A stretch of DNA of 64,000 bases from assembly GCA_026399075.1 (NCBI GenBank), contig JAPLRR010000086.1, positions 1 to 64,000 on the forward strand, written 5' to 3'. Below the pieces are notes generated by a model, which ran no database searches, was not told the origin of the DNA, and was given only the letters and a program-made list of their open reading frames with translations. Position 1 is the stretch's first letter. Every line of letters starts with the position of its first letter. The position numbers were made by a program, and so were the translations under genes. This document shows positions 8,110 to 18,200 of this stretch, piece by piece. Source of the stretch: Methylococcales bacterium (GTDB lineage: Bacteria; Pseudomonadota; Gammaproteobacteria; Methylococcales; Methylomonadaceae).

Positions 8110-10047
8110 TCACCGATTAACCCTATGGTCAATAATCTCCGCCACCACGGACGGGTCTGCAAGCGTCGAGGTATCGCCCAAATTATCCAATTCATTTGCG
8201 GCCACTTTGCGTAAGATGCGGCGCATGATTTTGCCTGAACGGGTTTTGGGTAGGCCGGGTGCCCATTGGATAATATCGGGGTTGGCTATCGCGCCGATTT
8301 CTTTCCTGACCAAATCCAGCAATTCTTTTTTCAAGGCGTCGGTTGGCTGCACACCGGCATTCAAGGTCACATAGGCATAAATCCCCTGCCCTTTAATGTC
8401 ATGCGGATAACCGACCACGGCGGCTTCAGCAACCAGTTCATGCAGCACCAAAGCGCTTTCAATTTCAGCCGTGCCCATGCGGTGACCAGACACGTTAATC
8501 ACATCATCCACGCGTCCGGTAATCCAAAAATAACCGTCTTCATCCCGACGTGCGCCATCACCTGCAAAATAATAGCCGGGGTAGTTTTTAAAATAGGTAT
8601 CAACAAAGCGTTGATGGTCGCCATACACGGTTCGTGCTTGCCCCGGCCAAGGACGGCTGATGACCAAAATGCCTTCGGCCACACCGTCCATAATTTGGCC
8701 TTGGTTATCCATAATTTCTGGCACTATGCCAAAAAACGGCAAGGTCGCAGAACCCGGCTTTAAGTCGGTGACCCCAGGCAACGGCGTGATTAAAATACCG
8801 CCTGTTTCCGTTTGCCACCACGTATCCATGATTGGGCAACGGCCATTGCCGACCACATGGTAATACCATTCCCAGGCTTCGGGGTTGATGGGTTCGCCGA
8901 CACTGCCTAATATCCGCAGGCTGCTACGGTCGGTACAGGTCACAAAATCATTGCCTTGTGCCATTAAGGCGCGGATTGCCGTGGGCGCAGTATAAAAAAT
9001 AGTGACCTGATGCTTATCGATAATGCGCCAGAAACGATCGGCTTTGGGATAAGTCGGCACCCCTTCAAACAGCAAAGTGGTTGCACCATTGCACAATGGC
9101 CCGTAAATCATATAGGTGTGGCCGGTCACCCAGCCGATATCGGCGGTACACCAGTAAATGTCACCATCGTGATAATCGAAAATATATTTGTGTGTCATCG
9201 CAGCATACAGCAAATACCCACCTGTAGTATGCAACACGCCTTTGGGTTTGCCTGTGGAGCCAGAGGTATACAGGATAAACAAAGGATCTTCTGCGGCCAT
9301 TTGCTCCGGCGGGCAATCCAAGGGCGCATCGGCCATTGCCTCGTGATACCACACATCCCGCTGCCCATGCCAATCCACATCGCCACCCGTATTTTTGATG
9401 ACAATAACTTTGCTAAGCGCCGGGCAAGATTCCGCCGCCAGATCAACATTGGCTTTAATCGGGATAATTTTACCGCCCCGGTAACCTTCGTCAGCACACA
9501 CCACATAGCGGCAATCTGAATCCAAAATACGGTCTTTTAAGGCTTCGGCAGAAAACCCACCAAACACAATAGAATGCACCGCCCCTATACGGGTGCAGGC
9601 CAACATCACGGTTGCGGCCTCGCTGATCATGGGTAAATAAATACAAACCCTATCGCCTTTTTTAACGCCTTGGGCTTTTAAGACATTGGCAAACTTGCAC
9701 ACTTGTTCGTGTAATTGCCGATAAGTGATTTTTTTGTCTTGCGCAGGATCATCACCTTCCCAAATGATGGCAACTTGGTCAGCGCGGTTTGCCAAATGGC
9801 GGTCTACACAATTGACACTGACATTCAGTGTACCGCCTTCAAACCAGCGGATATAGCCAGTCGGATAATCGTAATCCATAACCTTATCCCAGCGTTTGCC
9901 CCAGACTAAAAACTGCTCTGCCTGCTCCGCCCAAAAAGCTTCAGGCTCGGCTATCGAGCGCTGATACAAGGCTTTATAGCTGCTAAGATTAAAGTAGGTT
10001 TTGGCGGCTAACTCAGGATTTACGGGATAAAGTTTTTGGTCAGACAT
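8110..10047 (-). CDS. acs: Acetyl-coenzyme A synthetase
   Basis: This AMP-forming ligase activates acetate to acetyl-CoA through acetyl-AMP. The 645-residue length matches the family. The phosphate-binding motif reads [14 protein letters not shown], the adenylate-binding part [16 protein letters not shown] follows, and the C-terminal catalytic lysine lies in [17 protein letters not shown], the site acetylated by Pat-type enzymes in other bacteria. The N-terminal [11 protein letters not shown]-like region is normal. It is transcribed alone on the minus strand. I see no regulator gene nearby. Confidence 0.97.
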   Translation of the reverse strand: MSDQKLYPVNPELAAKTYFNLSSYKALYQRSIAEPEAFWAEQAEQFLVWGKRWDKVMDYDYPTGYIRWFEGGTLNVSVNCVDRHLANRADQVAIIWEGDDPAQDKKITYRQLHEQVCKFANVLKAQGVKKGDRVCIYLPMISEAATVMLACTRIGAVHSIVFGGFSAEALKDRILDSDCRYVVCADEGYRGGKIIPIKANVDLAAESCPALSKVIVIKNTGGDVDWHGQRDVWYHEAMADAPLDCPPEQMAAEDPLFILYTSGSTGKPKGVLHTTGGYLLYAAMTHKYIFDYHDGDIYWCTADIGWVTGHTYMIYGPLCNGATTLLFEGVPTYPKADRFWRIIDKHQVTIFYTAPTAIRALMAQGNDFVTCTDRSSLRILGSVGEPINPEAWEWYYHVVGNGRCPIMDTWWQTETGGILITPLPGVTDLKPGSATLPFFGIVPEIMDNQGQIMDGVAEGILVISRPWPGQARTVYGDHQRFVDTYFKNYPGYYFAGDGARRDEDGYFWITGRVDDVINVSGHRMGTAEIESALVLHELVAEAAVVGYPHDIKGQGIYAYVTLNAGVQPTDALKKELLDLVRKEIGAIANPDIIQWAPGLPKTRSGKIMRRILRKVAANELDNLGDTSTLADPSVVAEIIDHRVNR

Positions 10048-10092
10048 TGGGGGTTCCTGGCTGTGTCTCTAAGAGGTTGTTGGGTTATGTAC

Positions 10093-10599
10093 TTATTTGG
10101 ATATTCTTTGCGGAAGGTGGAAACCATGACGTTTAAACCAAGCAGCCACCCGCGCCTTCGCTTCAGCTTTAAACTGCTTAGACCACAGATAGATGGGGGT
10201 TTCGACGATTTTTTGGTGCGCCCAATGCAGCCATCCCGTTATGGTGGTATAAATAAAATTGACGATGGCAAAGCTTAACAGTTGGGGCTTGGTCAGCGCG
10301 AACACCCTAGCAATCAGCACCGTGCCCAACAATTTTGCCACCAACTCCAACAAAATCCCCTGTAAGATCAAACCATGGGCCAACAAGCCCAAGGCAAAAA
10401 GGTTAAGCGGCGTGACTATCATGATTGGGATGCTAAACGCCAGCAGCGCCATAAACCGGGAAGTTTGGCTTAGCCATTGCTCAAGCTTTTTGAGATGTAG
10501 CCAGCGGACCAGAACTTGTCCAAACAGGGTCAACAAATCCCACAACCATTCCTCAAATATCAGGAAGATGGCCAACAACGAAAGCAGAAGTTTTTTCAT
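10093..10599 (-). CDS. Membrane protein of unknown function
   Basis: This 168-residue protein has a hydrophobic N-terminus (KKLLLSLLAIFLIFEEWLWDLL), two or three further membrane segments in the middle (FMALLAFSIPIMIVTPLNLFALG; LILQGILLELVAKLLGTVL) and a basic cytosolic tail rich in Arg and Lys. It resembles conserved inner-membrane hypotheticals of gammaproteobacteria, without a known role. It precedes acs by only about 45 bp on the same strand and may be cotranscribed with it. No catalytic motif is visible. Confidence 0.7.
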   Translation of the reverse strand: MKKLLLSLLAIFLIFEEWLWDLLTLFGQVLVRWLHLKKLEQWLSQTSRFMALLAFSIPIMIVTPLNLFALGLLAHGLILQGILLELVAKLLGTVLIARVFALTKPQLLSFAIVNFIYTTITGWLHWAHQKIVETPIYLWSKQFKAEAKARVAAWFKRHGFHLPQRISK

Positions 10600-10670
10600 G
10601 GTGGGCTAAAGGTGAATGGTAAATAACACCTATTGTAGACGTGCCCCATCGAATTGCAACCTAGTCGTCA

Positions 10671-10884
10671 GTCCATTTATACTGGGCGGGTTTCTGGTTA
10701 AGGTTAAACGGTTCATGGCTAACCCCAGTTTGATTCCCCCTCACCCAACCCTCTCCCTCTGGAGAGGGCTTATTAGTTAGTCCATTTATACTGGGCGGGT
10801 TTCTGGTTAAGGTTAAACGGTTCGTGGCTAACCCCAGTTTGATTCCCCTCACCCAACCCTTTCCCTCTGGAGAGGGCTTATTAG
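10671..10884. repeat. Tandem duplication of a 109-bp REP-bearing unit
   Basis: Two near-identical copies stand head to tail, at 10671-10779 and 10780-10884. Each starts GTCCATTTATACTGGGCGGG and ends in the palindromic block CCCTCTCCCTCTGGAGAGGG. They differ at only a few positions, for example TTCATGG against TTCGTGG. The palindromic block recurs at 21546 and 39171. An apparent small frame across them is just repeat translation. Confidence 0.85.
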
Positions 10885-11031
10885 CAAGACGTTTGGTTAG
10901 TTAGCCCTGTGTCGTATTTAACTTTAGCGACCTAGCAGAGTGGAAACTTCTGCCCAGCAAGAAAAACCCAAGCCTTAGCCCATAAAAAAGGCATCTGGAA
11001 AGATGCCTTCTAAACGCTTAGCTAACTGCGA
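10885..11031. other. Intergenic with cupin terminator
   Basis: A short stretch between the tandem repeat and the cupin gene. Apart from the hairpin at 10982-11009, I see nothing in it. Confidence 0.4.
10982..11009 (-). terminator. Rho-independent terminator of the cupin gene
   Basis: The stem AAGGCATCT/AGATGCCTT closes a GGAA loop. It is followed on the minus strand by a run of T (complement of CATAAAAAAGG), just past the cupin stop codon. This is a textbook intrinsic terminator. Confidence 0.85.
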
Positions 11032-11307
11032 TTAATCGTAGTGATAGTGTTTACGCAAGGGCTTTACAACTTCCCATTGGCTATCCAAGCCCGCATGGAA
11101 CATCACCAAATCACCCGGCAATATACGGACAGGTTCACCGCCAGCAGGCGTGACTAAAATCTCGCCTTCCAGCACATAAGCGGTTTCGGTCTCGTCAAAA
11201 TCAATCGGGAAGCTGGAGATTTCTTTTTCCCAAATTGGCCAGCTATCAACACCCAATTCTGCTAAACGTTCTGGGCTAGGGTTATGTTCAATCGTAATTT
11301 GGCTCAT
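11032..11307 (-). CDS. Small cupin-domain protein
   Basis: This 91-residue single-domain cupin belongs to the Cupin_3/DUF861-like group. It shows ELGVDSWPIWEKEISSFPIDF, the first cupin motif region ETETAYVLEGEILVTP, PVRILPGDLVMFHAG and a C-terminal KHYHYD. Such small cupins bind a metal or small ligand, but no activity is established for this branch. The usual first-motif histidines are replaced here by Thr/Glu residues. A ribosome binding site (AAGGAA) precedes the ATG, and a good terminator follows. It is monocistronic and lies downstream of copA with about 85 bp between. Confidence 0.85.
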   Translation of the reverse strand: MSQITIEHNPSPERLAELGVDSWPIWEKEISSFPIDFDETETAYVLEGEILVTPAGGEPVRILPGDLVMFHAGLDSQWEVVKPLRKHYHYD

Positions 11308-11393
11308 GTGTTCCTTTAAGGTAATAAGGTAGAAGGGTTGGATTTTAGCATTGATTAGGGGCTAGCGGCTAGACGTACAAAAAAATCCTAAAC

Positions 11394-13634
11394 TTAAGCC
11401 CCATCAAACTTTTTCCAACGCAAGCGGTTGGCATTGGTCACCACCGTCACTGACGACATGGCCATTGCCGCACCCGCGATCATCGGGTTTAACAACACAC
11501 CAAACACAGGGTATAACAAGCCAGCGGCAACCGGAATGCTGAGGGTGTTATAGAAAAATGCACCAATCAGGTTTTGCTTGATGTTGGTGACAGTTGCTTT
11601 AGATAACTGGATCACTTCGGGGACTTTCAACAAAGACCCTTGCAAGATCACCACATCGGCGCTTTCAATGGCGACATCCGTGCCCGTGCCTATAGCCAAG
11701 CCCACATCAGCCTGCGCCAATGCCGGTGCATCATTGATACCATCGCCCACCATGCCGACCACTTCACCTTGGAGTTGCAGTTCCTTGACCACAGCCGCCT
11801 TGTCTTGCGGCAACACTTGGGCATTAACTTCGGCAATACCGGCTTGTTTGGCTATGGCATGGGCAGTAATTTGGTTGTCACCAGTCACCATAATTATGCG
11901 TATGCCCAGATTTTTAAGCCGTGACACCGCTTCAGCGGAATCTTTTTTAATCGGGTCAGACACGGCGATAATGCCAACAATTTTATCATCCACTGACAAC
12001 AACATTGGGGTTTGCCCTAGTCCTGATAGCTTTTCCAAGCGGTTATTATAGCGGCTCAGTTTAAGCCCTTTTAAATCCATCAAGGCTTTATTACCAAAAC
12101 ACACCTTTTGCCCGTTAATGAGGGCTGTAACCCCAAAGCCTGCAATGGCTTCAAATTGGCTGGCTTTTTCCAAGGTGATGTTTTTGCGGCTGGCCTCGGA
12201 CAAAATTGCCGCCGCCAAGGGATGTTCAGAGCCAGATTCCAAGCTTGCGGCCCATTGCAACAACTGTGTTTCGGAATGGTCTTCAATCGCTTCAATGGCA
12301 GAAACCACGGGTTTGCCTTCAGTGACCGTGCCGGTTTTATCCAAGATCAAACAAGTCAGTTTGCCTGCGGTTTGTAACGCATCACCCTTACGGATCAAAA
12401 TCCCCGATTGGGCGGCTCGTCCCACTGCGACCATCACCGAAATCGGTGTGGCCAAGCCTAAAGCACAAGGACAAGCGATGACCAGCACGGTCATAGAGGT
12501 CACAAAGGCATAACCCAATGAAGGGTCTGGGCCAAACGCATACCACAACAAAAACGTCAGCACTGAAATGGCCACCACAGCGGGAACAAACACCCCGGAA
12601 ATTTTATCGGCCAACCGGGCAATTTCTGGCTTGCTGCTTTGCGCTTGCCTGACGCTATTGATGATCTGCGCCAATGCGGTGTCACGGCCAATGCGGGTGG
12701 CTTGAAACAGAAAGCTGCCAGTTTGGTTCATGGTGCCCGCCACCACTTCAGCGCCGACGATTTTTTCAACCGGTATCGCTTCCCCCGTCAACATGGATTC
12801 ATCTAGTGTGGAATGCCCTTCCAACAACACCCCATCGACTGGGATTTTTTCACCGGGTCTAACACGTAAGGTCTCACCTAGCCCGACTTGTTCTATCGGG
12901 ATGTCCAATTCTTCGCCATTTCTGATGACGCGTGCGGTGCGTGGCTGTAAACCGATCAATTGCCGGATGGCGCTGGAGGTTTTGCCCCTGGCCCTGGTTT
13001 CCAAACCCGTGCCTAAATTGATGAAGGCCAAAATGACCACAGCGGCCTCAAAATACGCATGTTTTGCCAAAGTGGGCAAGGTGTCCGAATAATCGATCAC
13101 AATGCAGGAATATAGCCATGCCGAACCCGTACCCAAGGCAATCAAGGTATCCATATTGGCTTGGCCTAATTTTAAGGCGTTTACCGCACCACTATAAAAA
13201 TGCCAACCTGAATACACCAATATACTTAAGGTAATCAGGGCGATTTCCGGCCACAACCACTGGCCAGTTGCCGAACCAATTTCTGGCAGCCAACTAAAAT
13301 GTTCAGCCATCATTAAAAAGGCACCGAACACACCCGCCACCGAGGCTTTTTTCATCAGGCTATGGTAGCGCTGTAACTCTTGTTCTTCTTGTTCGGCGGG
13401 GTCTTCAAAACCTTCCATCACCGCAGCATCAAAACCAGCGGCTATCACCGCCTGTTTTAAGGCCACCGGGTCAGCAGGGCCTTTAACCGTTGCCGAATGG
13501 TCGGCAAAATTGACGCTAACAGAAGCCACCCCGTCAACAGCCGCCAATGCGCCCTCCACGCCGCTTACGCAGCCTGCACAACGCATCCCTAAAATGGATA
13601 GCCGTATTTCACCAGAAGTTTCTTCTGTGCTCAT
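11394..13634 (-). CDS. copA: Copper-exporting P1B-type ATPase
   Basis: It pumps Cu(I) out of the cytoplasm using ATP. The 746-residue protein has one N-terminal heavy-metal domain (GMRCAGC, Cys19 and Cys22), then membrane helices. The actuator motif TGEA lies near 283, the intramembrane metal site CPC at about 388-390, the phosphorylated DKTGT at about 432, the SEHP-type nucleotide motif GSEHPLA, and the hinge [18 protein letters not shown]. The CPC plus the later Asn/Met-Ser helix motifs indicate Cu(I) specificity. It lies 19 bp after the chaperone copZ and is surely cotranscribed. No CueR gene is present. Confidence 0.95.
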   Translation of the reverse strand: MSTEETSGEIRLSILGMRCAGCVSGVEGALAAVDGVASVSVNFADHSATVKGPADPVALKQAVIAAGFDAAVMEGFEDPAEQEEQELQRYHSLMKKASVAGVFGAFLMMAEHFSWLPEIGSATGQWLWPEIALITLSILVYSGWHFYSGAVNALKLGQANMDTLIALGTGSAWLYSCIVIDYSDTLPTLAKHAYFEAAVVILAFINLGTGLETRARGKTSSAIRQLIGLQPRTARVIRNGEELDIPIEQVGLGETLRVRPGEKIPVDGVLLEGHSTLDESMLTGEAIPVEKIVGAEVVAGTMNQTGSFLFQATRIGRDTALAQIINSVRQAQSSKPEIARLADKISGVFVPAVVAISVLTFLLWYAFGPDPSLGYAFVTSMTVLVIACPCALGLATPISVMVAVGRAAQSGILIRKGDALQTAGKLTCLILDKTGTVTEGKPVVSAIEAIEDHSETQLLQWAASLESGSEHPLAAAILSEASRKNITLEKASQFEAIAGFGVTALINGQKVCFGNKALMDLKGLKLSRYNNRLEKLSGLGQTPMLLSVDDKIVGIIAVSDPIKKDSAEAVSRLKNLGIRIIMVTGDNQITAHAIAKQAGIAEVNAQVLPQDKAAVVKELQLQGEVVGMVGDGINDAPALAQADVGLAIGTGTDVAIESADVVILQGSLLKVPEVIQLSKATVTNIKQNLIGAFFYNTLSIPVAAGLLYPVFGVLLNPMIAGAAMAMSSVTVVTNANRLRWKKFDGA

Positions 13635-13653
13635 ATAATTACCGTGTGGTGGT

Positions 13654-13866
13654 TTAGTCTGTTACTGTAAAGCCCGCGCCTGTAATAACGTCTTTTAGCG
13701 CCGCCAAACTGGTCAATTCAGGGTCATAATCAACCGCGACCGTATTTTCTTTAAACGCTGCCTTAACAGATTCCACGCCATTAACGGCCTCCAGTTTTCC
13801 GGTGACATTGGCCTCGCAGCCGCCGCATTTCATTCCAGTGACAGATAACACTACTGATTCAGCCAT
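13654..13866 (-). CDS. copZ: Copper chaperone, single HMA domain
   Basis: This 70-residue heavy-metal-associated domain carries MxCxxC as [10 protein letters not shown] (Cys14 and Cys17). It would hand Cu(I) to the CopA N-terminal domain. Size and fold ([10 protein letters not shown]...[21 protein letters not shown]) match CopZ proteins. It is the first gene of copZ-copA, with a GGGGA ribosome binding site before the ATG. A copper-responsive operator was not recognised in the upstream 200 bp. Confidence 0.92.
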   Translation of the reverse strand: MAESVVLSVTGMKCGGCEANVTGKLEAVNGVESVKAAFKENTVAVDYDPELTSLAALKDVITGAGFTVTD

Positions 13867-14094
13867 TATTTTTTCCCCGTTAATTAAGTGATTTATCCGG
13901 CTATATACACCGATGGATTTACTGAATGGCCAACACGCACGTTTAACATTTGTTAAAAAAAACCTATGCGGACTTTGGCCTTACCGAAAAGGATAGCCTT
14001 AGCCGCGCGGTGCTGTCAAATATTGATACCCAGCTTAAGGCAGATGTTTTAGACTAGGGGCAATATTGATAACTTACACCCTGTGACAGCACCC
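13867..14094. other. Divergent promoter region copZ/hflD
   Basis: This holds the divergent upstream regions of copZ and hflD. On the plus strand, an open frame without start from about 13946 to 14057 reads like a protein C-terminus (DFGLTEKDSLSRAVLSNID...). It could be the relic of a lost upstream gene, but I cannot name it. Confidence 0.35.
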
Positions 14095-14724
14095 ATGCAA
14101 TTAAACACCATCACCAACCAAACCATTGCGCTGGCTGGCATAGCACAAGCCGCCGCCTTGGTGCAACAACTGGCCAATAAAGGCAGCGCCGACCCACTGG
14201 CTATGGAAGCCAGCATCGCCAGCGTCTTAAAAATTGACTCTGACAGCGTCATTGATGTTTATGGCAGCCTAGAATGCTTAAGGCTGGGCTTGGAGCAACT
14301 GGACATCCAAATGACTGGCTATAAAATTGTCAACCCGGAACAAGCGCGTTATTCGGCATCTTTAGTGTTTCTGGAAAACCAATTGTCTAGCCGCAATGAC
14401 TTGCTTAACAGCATTCAAATCGGCATCACCAAAGCCCAGGCACAAGCCGAACATTTTGGCCTGCTGCATGAAAATGTGCTGGCCAATCTGGGCGAGGTTT
14501 ACCAAAGCACCATCAGCACCTTGCAACCCCGGATTATGGTCAATGGCGAGCCTTCCTACTTGTCGCGGCCTGACATTGCCAATAAAATACGCGCCTGTTT
14601 ATTAGCGGGAATACGATCTGCCATGTTATGGCGGCAATGCGGCGGCACCCGCTGGAAATTCCTTTTTTACCGCAAAAAAATCCAAGCCGAATTACAAATT
14701 TTATTGAAAAAATCTAGCAGTTGA
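14095..14724 (+). CDS. hflD: HflD family protein
   Basis: This 209-residue protein matches E. coli HflD (YcfC) throughout: TIALAGIAQAAALVQQLANKG, the RYSASLVFLENQLSSR helix, STLQPRIMVNGEP and the C-terminal ACLLAGIRSAMLWRQCGGTRWKFLF. HflD is a peripheral inner-membrane protein known to modulate lambda CII in E. coli; its native role is unclear. I chose the ATG at MQLNTITNQ, which aligns with the E. coli start, over an upstream GTG. In other gammaproteobacteria it follows mnmA, which is absent here. It is one base before the ABC exporter ATPase gene, so coexpression is likely. Confidence 0.92.
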   Translation: MQLNTITNQTIALAGIAQAAALVQQLANKGSADPLAMEASIASVLKIDSDSVIDVYGSLECLRLGLEQLDIQMTGYKIVNPEQARYSASLVFLENQLSSRNDLLNSIQIGITKAQAQAEHFGLLHENVLANLGEVYQSTISTLQPRIMVNGEPSYLSRPDIANKIRACLLAGIRSAMLWRQCGGTRWKFLFYRKKIQAELQILLKKSSS

Positions 14725-14725
14725 T

Positions 14726-15652
14726 ATGGCAAACTTGATTACTGCCGAACACCTATCCCGTTACTACGGCAAATATTGCGCCGTCAATGATGTCAGCTTT
14801 ACGGTTGCCAAAGGCGAAGTGTTAGGGTTTTTAGGCCCGAATGGCGCAGGCAAAACCACCACCATGCAAATGCTCTGTGGCAACCTCGCCCCCAGTTTTG
14901 GGCAAATCACCATCAACGGCTTTGACCTGTTAAGCCAAGCAAAACAGGCCAAACAATGCCTAGGCTATTTGCCGGACACCCCGCCGCTTTATAAAGAACT
15001 CACGGTACACGAATTTTTGCGCTATTGCGCCCAGCTGCATGGCATCCGCAAAACTGCCATCGCCCCCGCGCTAAAACTTGCCACAGAGCGTTGTGGTTTG
15101 GGCAGTGTCAGCCACCGCCTGATTGCCAATTTGTCCAAAGGCTACCAACAGCGCGTGGGTATCGCCCAAGCCATTTTGCACCAGCCTGAGGCCATCATCC
15201 TCGACGAGCCCACCGTCGGGCTAGACCCTTTACAAATCCGTGAAATCCGCGCCTTAATCCGCGAATTAGGCCAAGACCACGCCGTTATTTTATCCACGCA
15301 TATCCTCAGCGAAGTGCAAGAATCCTGCTCACATGTCCAGATTATCCACCAAGGCCAATTGATACTCAGCACCCCGATAGCGGGCCTCAACCAAACCATG
15401 GACGAAGGCTGCCTATTGGTCACCACCCACTTGCCAGCGGATCTTGGCGTGTTATCAGCAATACCGGGGGTTACGGCCATTGAGGCGATAACTGACAAGC
15501 AACTAAAAATCCACCATAGCCTGACCGAAAACCCCACCCAGCAAATCACCGCCGCCATTAATAGCGGTGGCTGGGAATTGACAGAACTCACGCCGATAAA
15601 AAAATCCATGGAAGCTATTTTTATCGCCCTAACCCAAGACAAGGATTTATGA
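14726..15652 (+). CDS. ABC transporter ATP-binding protein, GldA-like
   Basis: This 308-residue ATPase belongs to the ABC-2 export (NatA/GldA) group. Visible are Walker A GPNGAGKTTT, the signature LSKGYQQR, Walker B AIILDEPTVGLD and the switch histidine in ILSTHIL. A C-terminal extension of about 90 residues is typical of this group. It overlaps the permease gene by four bases. The three genes 14726-17750 reproduce the GldA-GldF-GldG arrangement that is widespread outside gliding bacteria, where the exported substrate is unknown. Confidence 0.92.
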   Translation: MANLITAEHLSRYYGKYCAVNDVSFTVAKGEVLGFLGPNGAGKTTTMQMLCGNLAPSFGQITINGFDLLSQAKQAKQCLGYLPDTPPLYKELTVHEFLRYCAQLHGIRKTAIAPALKLATERCGLGSVSHRLIANLSKGYQQRVGIAQAILHQPEAIILDEPTVGLDPLQIREIRALIRELGQDHAVILSTHILSEVQESCSHVQIIHQGQLILSTPIAGLNQTMDEGCLLVTTHLPADLGVLSAIPGVTAIEAITDKQLKIHHSLTENPTQQITAAINSGGWELTELTPIKKSMEAIFIALTQDKDL

Positions 15653-16407
15653 ACCTCATTTTTACCATCGCGGCACGTGAATTTAAGTCTTTGTTCGTAT
15701 CGCCATTGGCGTGGACGGTACTGGGGATTTTACAAGCCATTTTGGCCTACACCTTCTTAACCCAAGTGGAGACTTTCACCCTGCTCCAACCCAAACTGGC
15801 AAGCATAGACAACGCCCCCGGATTGGCAGACATCGTCGTCACCCCCTTGTTTGGCAACGCAGGCATCATTTTATTACTGGTCACCCCCTTATTGACCATG
15901 CGCCTGATCTGTGAAGAACGCCGCAACAAAACCTTATCCTTACTCTTGACTGCGCCCCTTAGCCCCATGGAAATCATTATCGGCAAATATGTCGGCATTT
16001 TGTATTTATTATGGCTAATCGTCTTGCTGATCACCCTGATGCCCTTGTCCTTATTAATAGGCAGTTCTTTGGACTTAGGGAAACTCGCCGCCAATTTTTT
16101 GGCGATAGCCTTGCTGGTTGCCGCTTTTGCCGCCACTGGCCTGTACATGTCAACCATCGCCAGCCACCCGACGATAGCCGCAATGGGCACATTTGGCATT
16201 TTGTTGCTGCTTTGGATACTGGATTGGACATCCACACTACAAGCCCAGCGTAGCGAACTATTTGAATACTTGTCGCTGTTGCGGCATTTCCAAAACATCC
16301 AAAGCGGCCTCATCAGCACCGTGGACATTAGCTATTTTTTGTTGTTTACCGCGACCTTTTTATTATTGGGTGTCCGGGGCTTAGATAAAGGGCGTTTACA
16401 AAAATGA
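15649..16407 (+). CDS. ABC-2 type permease, GldF-like
   Basis: This 252-residue integral membrane protein has about six hydrophobic segments (for example WTVLGILQAILAYTFL, IILLLVTPLLTMRLI, LYLLWLIVLLITLMPLSLLIG). It carries the characteristic MRLICEERRNKTLSLLLTAPLSPMEIIIGKY stretch of ABC-2 permeases. It is the membrane partner of the preceding ATPase. ATGA overlaps at both ends indicate translational coupling with its neighbours. Confidence 0.9.
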   Translation: MNLIFTIAAREFKSLFVSPLAWTVLGILQAILAYTFLTQVETFTLLQPKLASIDNAPGLADIVVTPLFGNAGIILLLVTPLLTMRLICEERRNKTLSLLLTAPLSPMEIIIGKYVGILYLLWLIVLLITLMPLSLLIGSSLDLGKLAANFLAIALLVAAFAATGLYMSTIASHPTIAAMGTFGILLLLWILDWTSTLQAQRSELFEYLSLLRHFQNIQSGLISTVDISYFLLFTATFLLLGVRGLDKGRLQK

Positions 16408-17750
16408 AATTATCCAAACGCCAACACCAACAACTGCGCTTAAAAAACACCTTAATCACGGTCTTGATATTGGGGGTATTCGGGCTAGTGGCTTATATCA
16501 GCACCTTATACATGACAGAACTGGATGTCACCTACAATGCCAGTAACAGCTTATCCGACGCCTCGCTAAAATTGCTACCCACATTGCCGGAAAAAGTCAC
16601 CATCACCGCCTATATCCGACAAGGCCAACCGCTAAGGACGCAAGTTTCGCACTTAGTAGACCGTTACCGCCAACATAAACCCGACCTGACCCTCAGTTTT
16701 GTCGATCCCGATTTGGAACCAGAAAAAACCCGCGAACTGAACATAGGCCCGGAAGGCGTGATTTTGGTGGAATACCAAGGGCGCTCAGAAAAACTCAGCT
16801 TTATTGATGAATCATCCCTAACCAATGCCCTACTCCAACTCGCCAACGCCAAAGAACGGTGGGTGACCTTTTTAACTGGCCACGGCGAGCGTTCGCCAGA
16901 AGCTTACGCCAATTTTGACCTAAGCCAATTTAGCAAAGAATTAAGCCGCCGTAAAATCAAGGCACAAACCCTAAACCTAAGCACCCTGCCCGCGATACCC
17001 GACAACTCCGCCTTATTGGTGGTAGCCGCCCCCGCCGTGCCCTTGCAGGCGGATGAATTGGCCATTATCAATAGCTACATCGGACGCGGCGGCAGCCTGC
17101 TCGTGCTGACCGACCCCGACAACGCGAATTTGCAGGGCTTATTACAAGAACTGGGCGTTAAACAACTGCCCGGCACCGTGGTTGACAGCAGTTCCACCCT
17201 CTACCGGATTACCGACCCCAGCTTCGTGCTCTCCAGCACCTACGCCAAACACCCCATCACCAAAGGCTTACAGTCAGTCACCTTGTATCCGGTCGCCGCC
17301 GCCTTTGAAATTGAACCCACCAGCCCGTTTGAATCAGAAACCCTACTCAGCAGCTCAATACAATCCTGGACAGAAACCGGGGCAATCAGCGGCAAAATAC
17401 GTTTCGATGCCCAAAGCCTGGAAAAACAAGGCCCGATTGCCTTTGCCTATGCCCTAACCAGGGACATCAATGCCCAAGCACAACAACGCATCGTCGTTGT
17501 CGGCGACGGCGATTTTCTGGCCAATGCCTATATTGGCAATGTCGGCAATTTGGACATGGGGCTACGCATGGTAACCTGGCTCATCCACGATGACCGTTTC
17601 ATCGACATCCCCGCAAAAACCGCCAGCGACAAAACCCTACAACTCAGCCAAGCCGCCGTCGCCGTCATGGGCTTTGGCTTTTTGATCATCCTGCCGATAG
17701 TGTTGATAGGCACTGGGTTTATTATTTGGCGTAGCCGTAGGTTGCGTTGA
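16404..17750 (+). CDS. GldG-like ABC-associated extracytoplasmic protein
   Basis: This 448-residue protein has an N-terminal membrane anchor (NTLITVLILGVFGLVAYISTLY), a large extracytoplasmic region with the ABC_transp_aux pattern (VTITAYIRQGQPLRTQVSHLVDRY, VTFLTGHGERSPE, SLLVLTDPDNANLQGLLQELG) and a C-terminal transmembrane helix (GFLIILPIVLIGTGFIIW) with a basic tail. It forms the auxiliary subunit of the exporter. The overlap with the permease gene is four bases. Substrate and physiological role are unknown. Confidence 0.88.
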   Translation: MKLSKRQHQQLRLKNTLITVLILGVFGLVAYISTLYMTELDVTYNASNSLSDASLKLLPTLPEKVTITAYIRQGQPLRTQVSHLVDRYRQHKPDLTLSFVDPDLEPEKTRELNIGPEGVILVEYQGRSEKLSFIDESSLTNALLQLANAKERWVTFLTGHGERSPEAYANFDLSQFSKELSRRKIKAQTLNLSTLPAIPDNSALLVVAAPAVPLQADELAIINSYIGRGGSLLVLTDPDNANLQGLLQELGVKQLPGTVVDSSSTLYRITDPSFVLSSTYAKHPITKGLQSVTLYPVAAAFEIEPTSPFESETLLSSSIQSWTETGAISGKIRFDAQSLEKQGPIAFAYALTRDINAQAQQRIVVVGDGDFLANAYIGNVGNLDMGLRMVTWLIHDDRFIDIPAKTASDKTLQLSQAAVAVMGFGFLIILPIVLIGTGFIIWRSRRLR

Positions 17751-18200
17751 TAAGCCATAGCTTTTCCGTTAAGTTAGCTGGACTTATTTAAATTTTAGCG
17801 TTCCTTGAATTTATCCTGATTTGAACTAGACTTATAGGGGTTGGGACGGTGGATTGTTTTGACATTAAGCAGGTTTAAATTAATGGCTGGCTGTTTTTAG
17901 GTAGCTTGTGATAGGTCTAGTATTTTTTTAAGCAGCGCTAAATAAAGGTATGTATACCCGACGCGGCCAGGCTTGCGGATTTTAAAAAACTCGTTACCCC
18001 TTGATGTTTCTGGGTTCTGGCGATTTCATTTTCCGCAATTGTGACTGCGTAAAGTATAAATATATTTTAAGTATATTTACATTTTTAAATTCGGTTTTTC
18101 ATCAAGATGACGTAGTGTCTTGCGTCTAATAAGATGGCTAATTGTATTTATGCGCTTAAATACGCAAAATACCAAATGAAAACGTGTTTGATGAAGATAT
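17751..18200. other. AT-rich intergenic region
   Basis: About 450 bp with rising AT content toward the next gene. I see no gene, RNA or strong hairpin. The compositional change marks the border of a probably acquired segment (18.2-19.9 kb). Confidence 0.4.

Noticed and set aside
8266-9519. Several plus-strand frames inside acs
   Set aside because: They are antisense to a complete, well-conserved acs gene. The same holds for frames inside glgP, copA, thrC, hom and the SAV_2336/FGE gene.
13946-14057. Stop-bounded frame before hflD
   Set aside because: It reads like a protein end but has no start and no recognisable family; kept only as a note.
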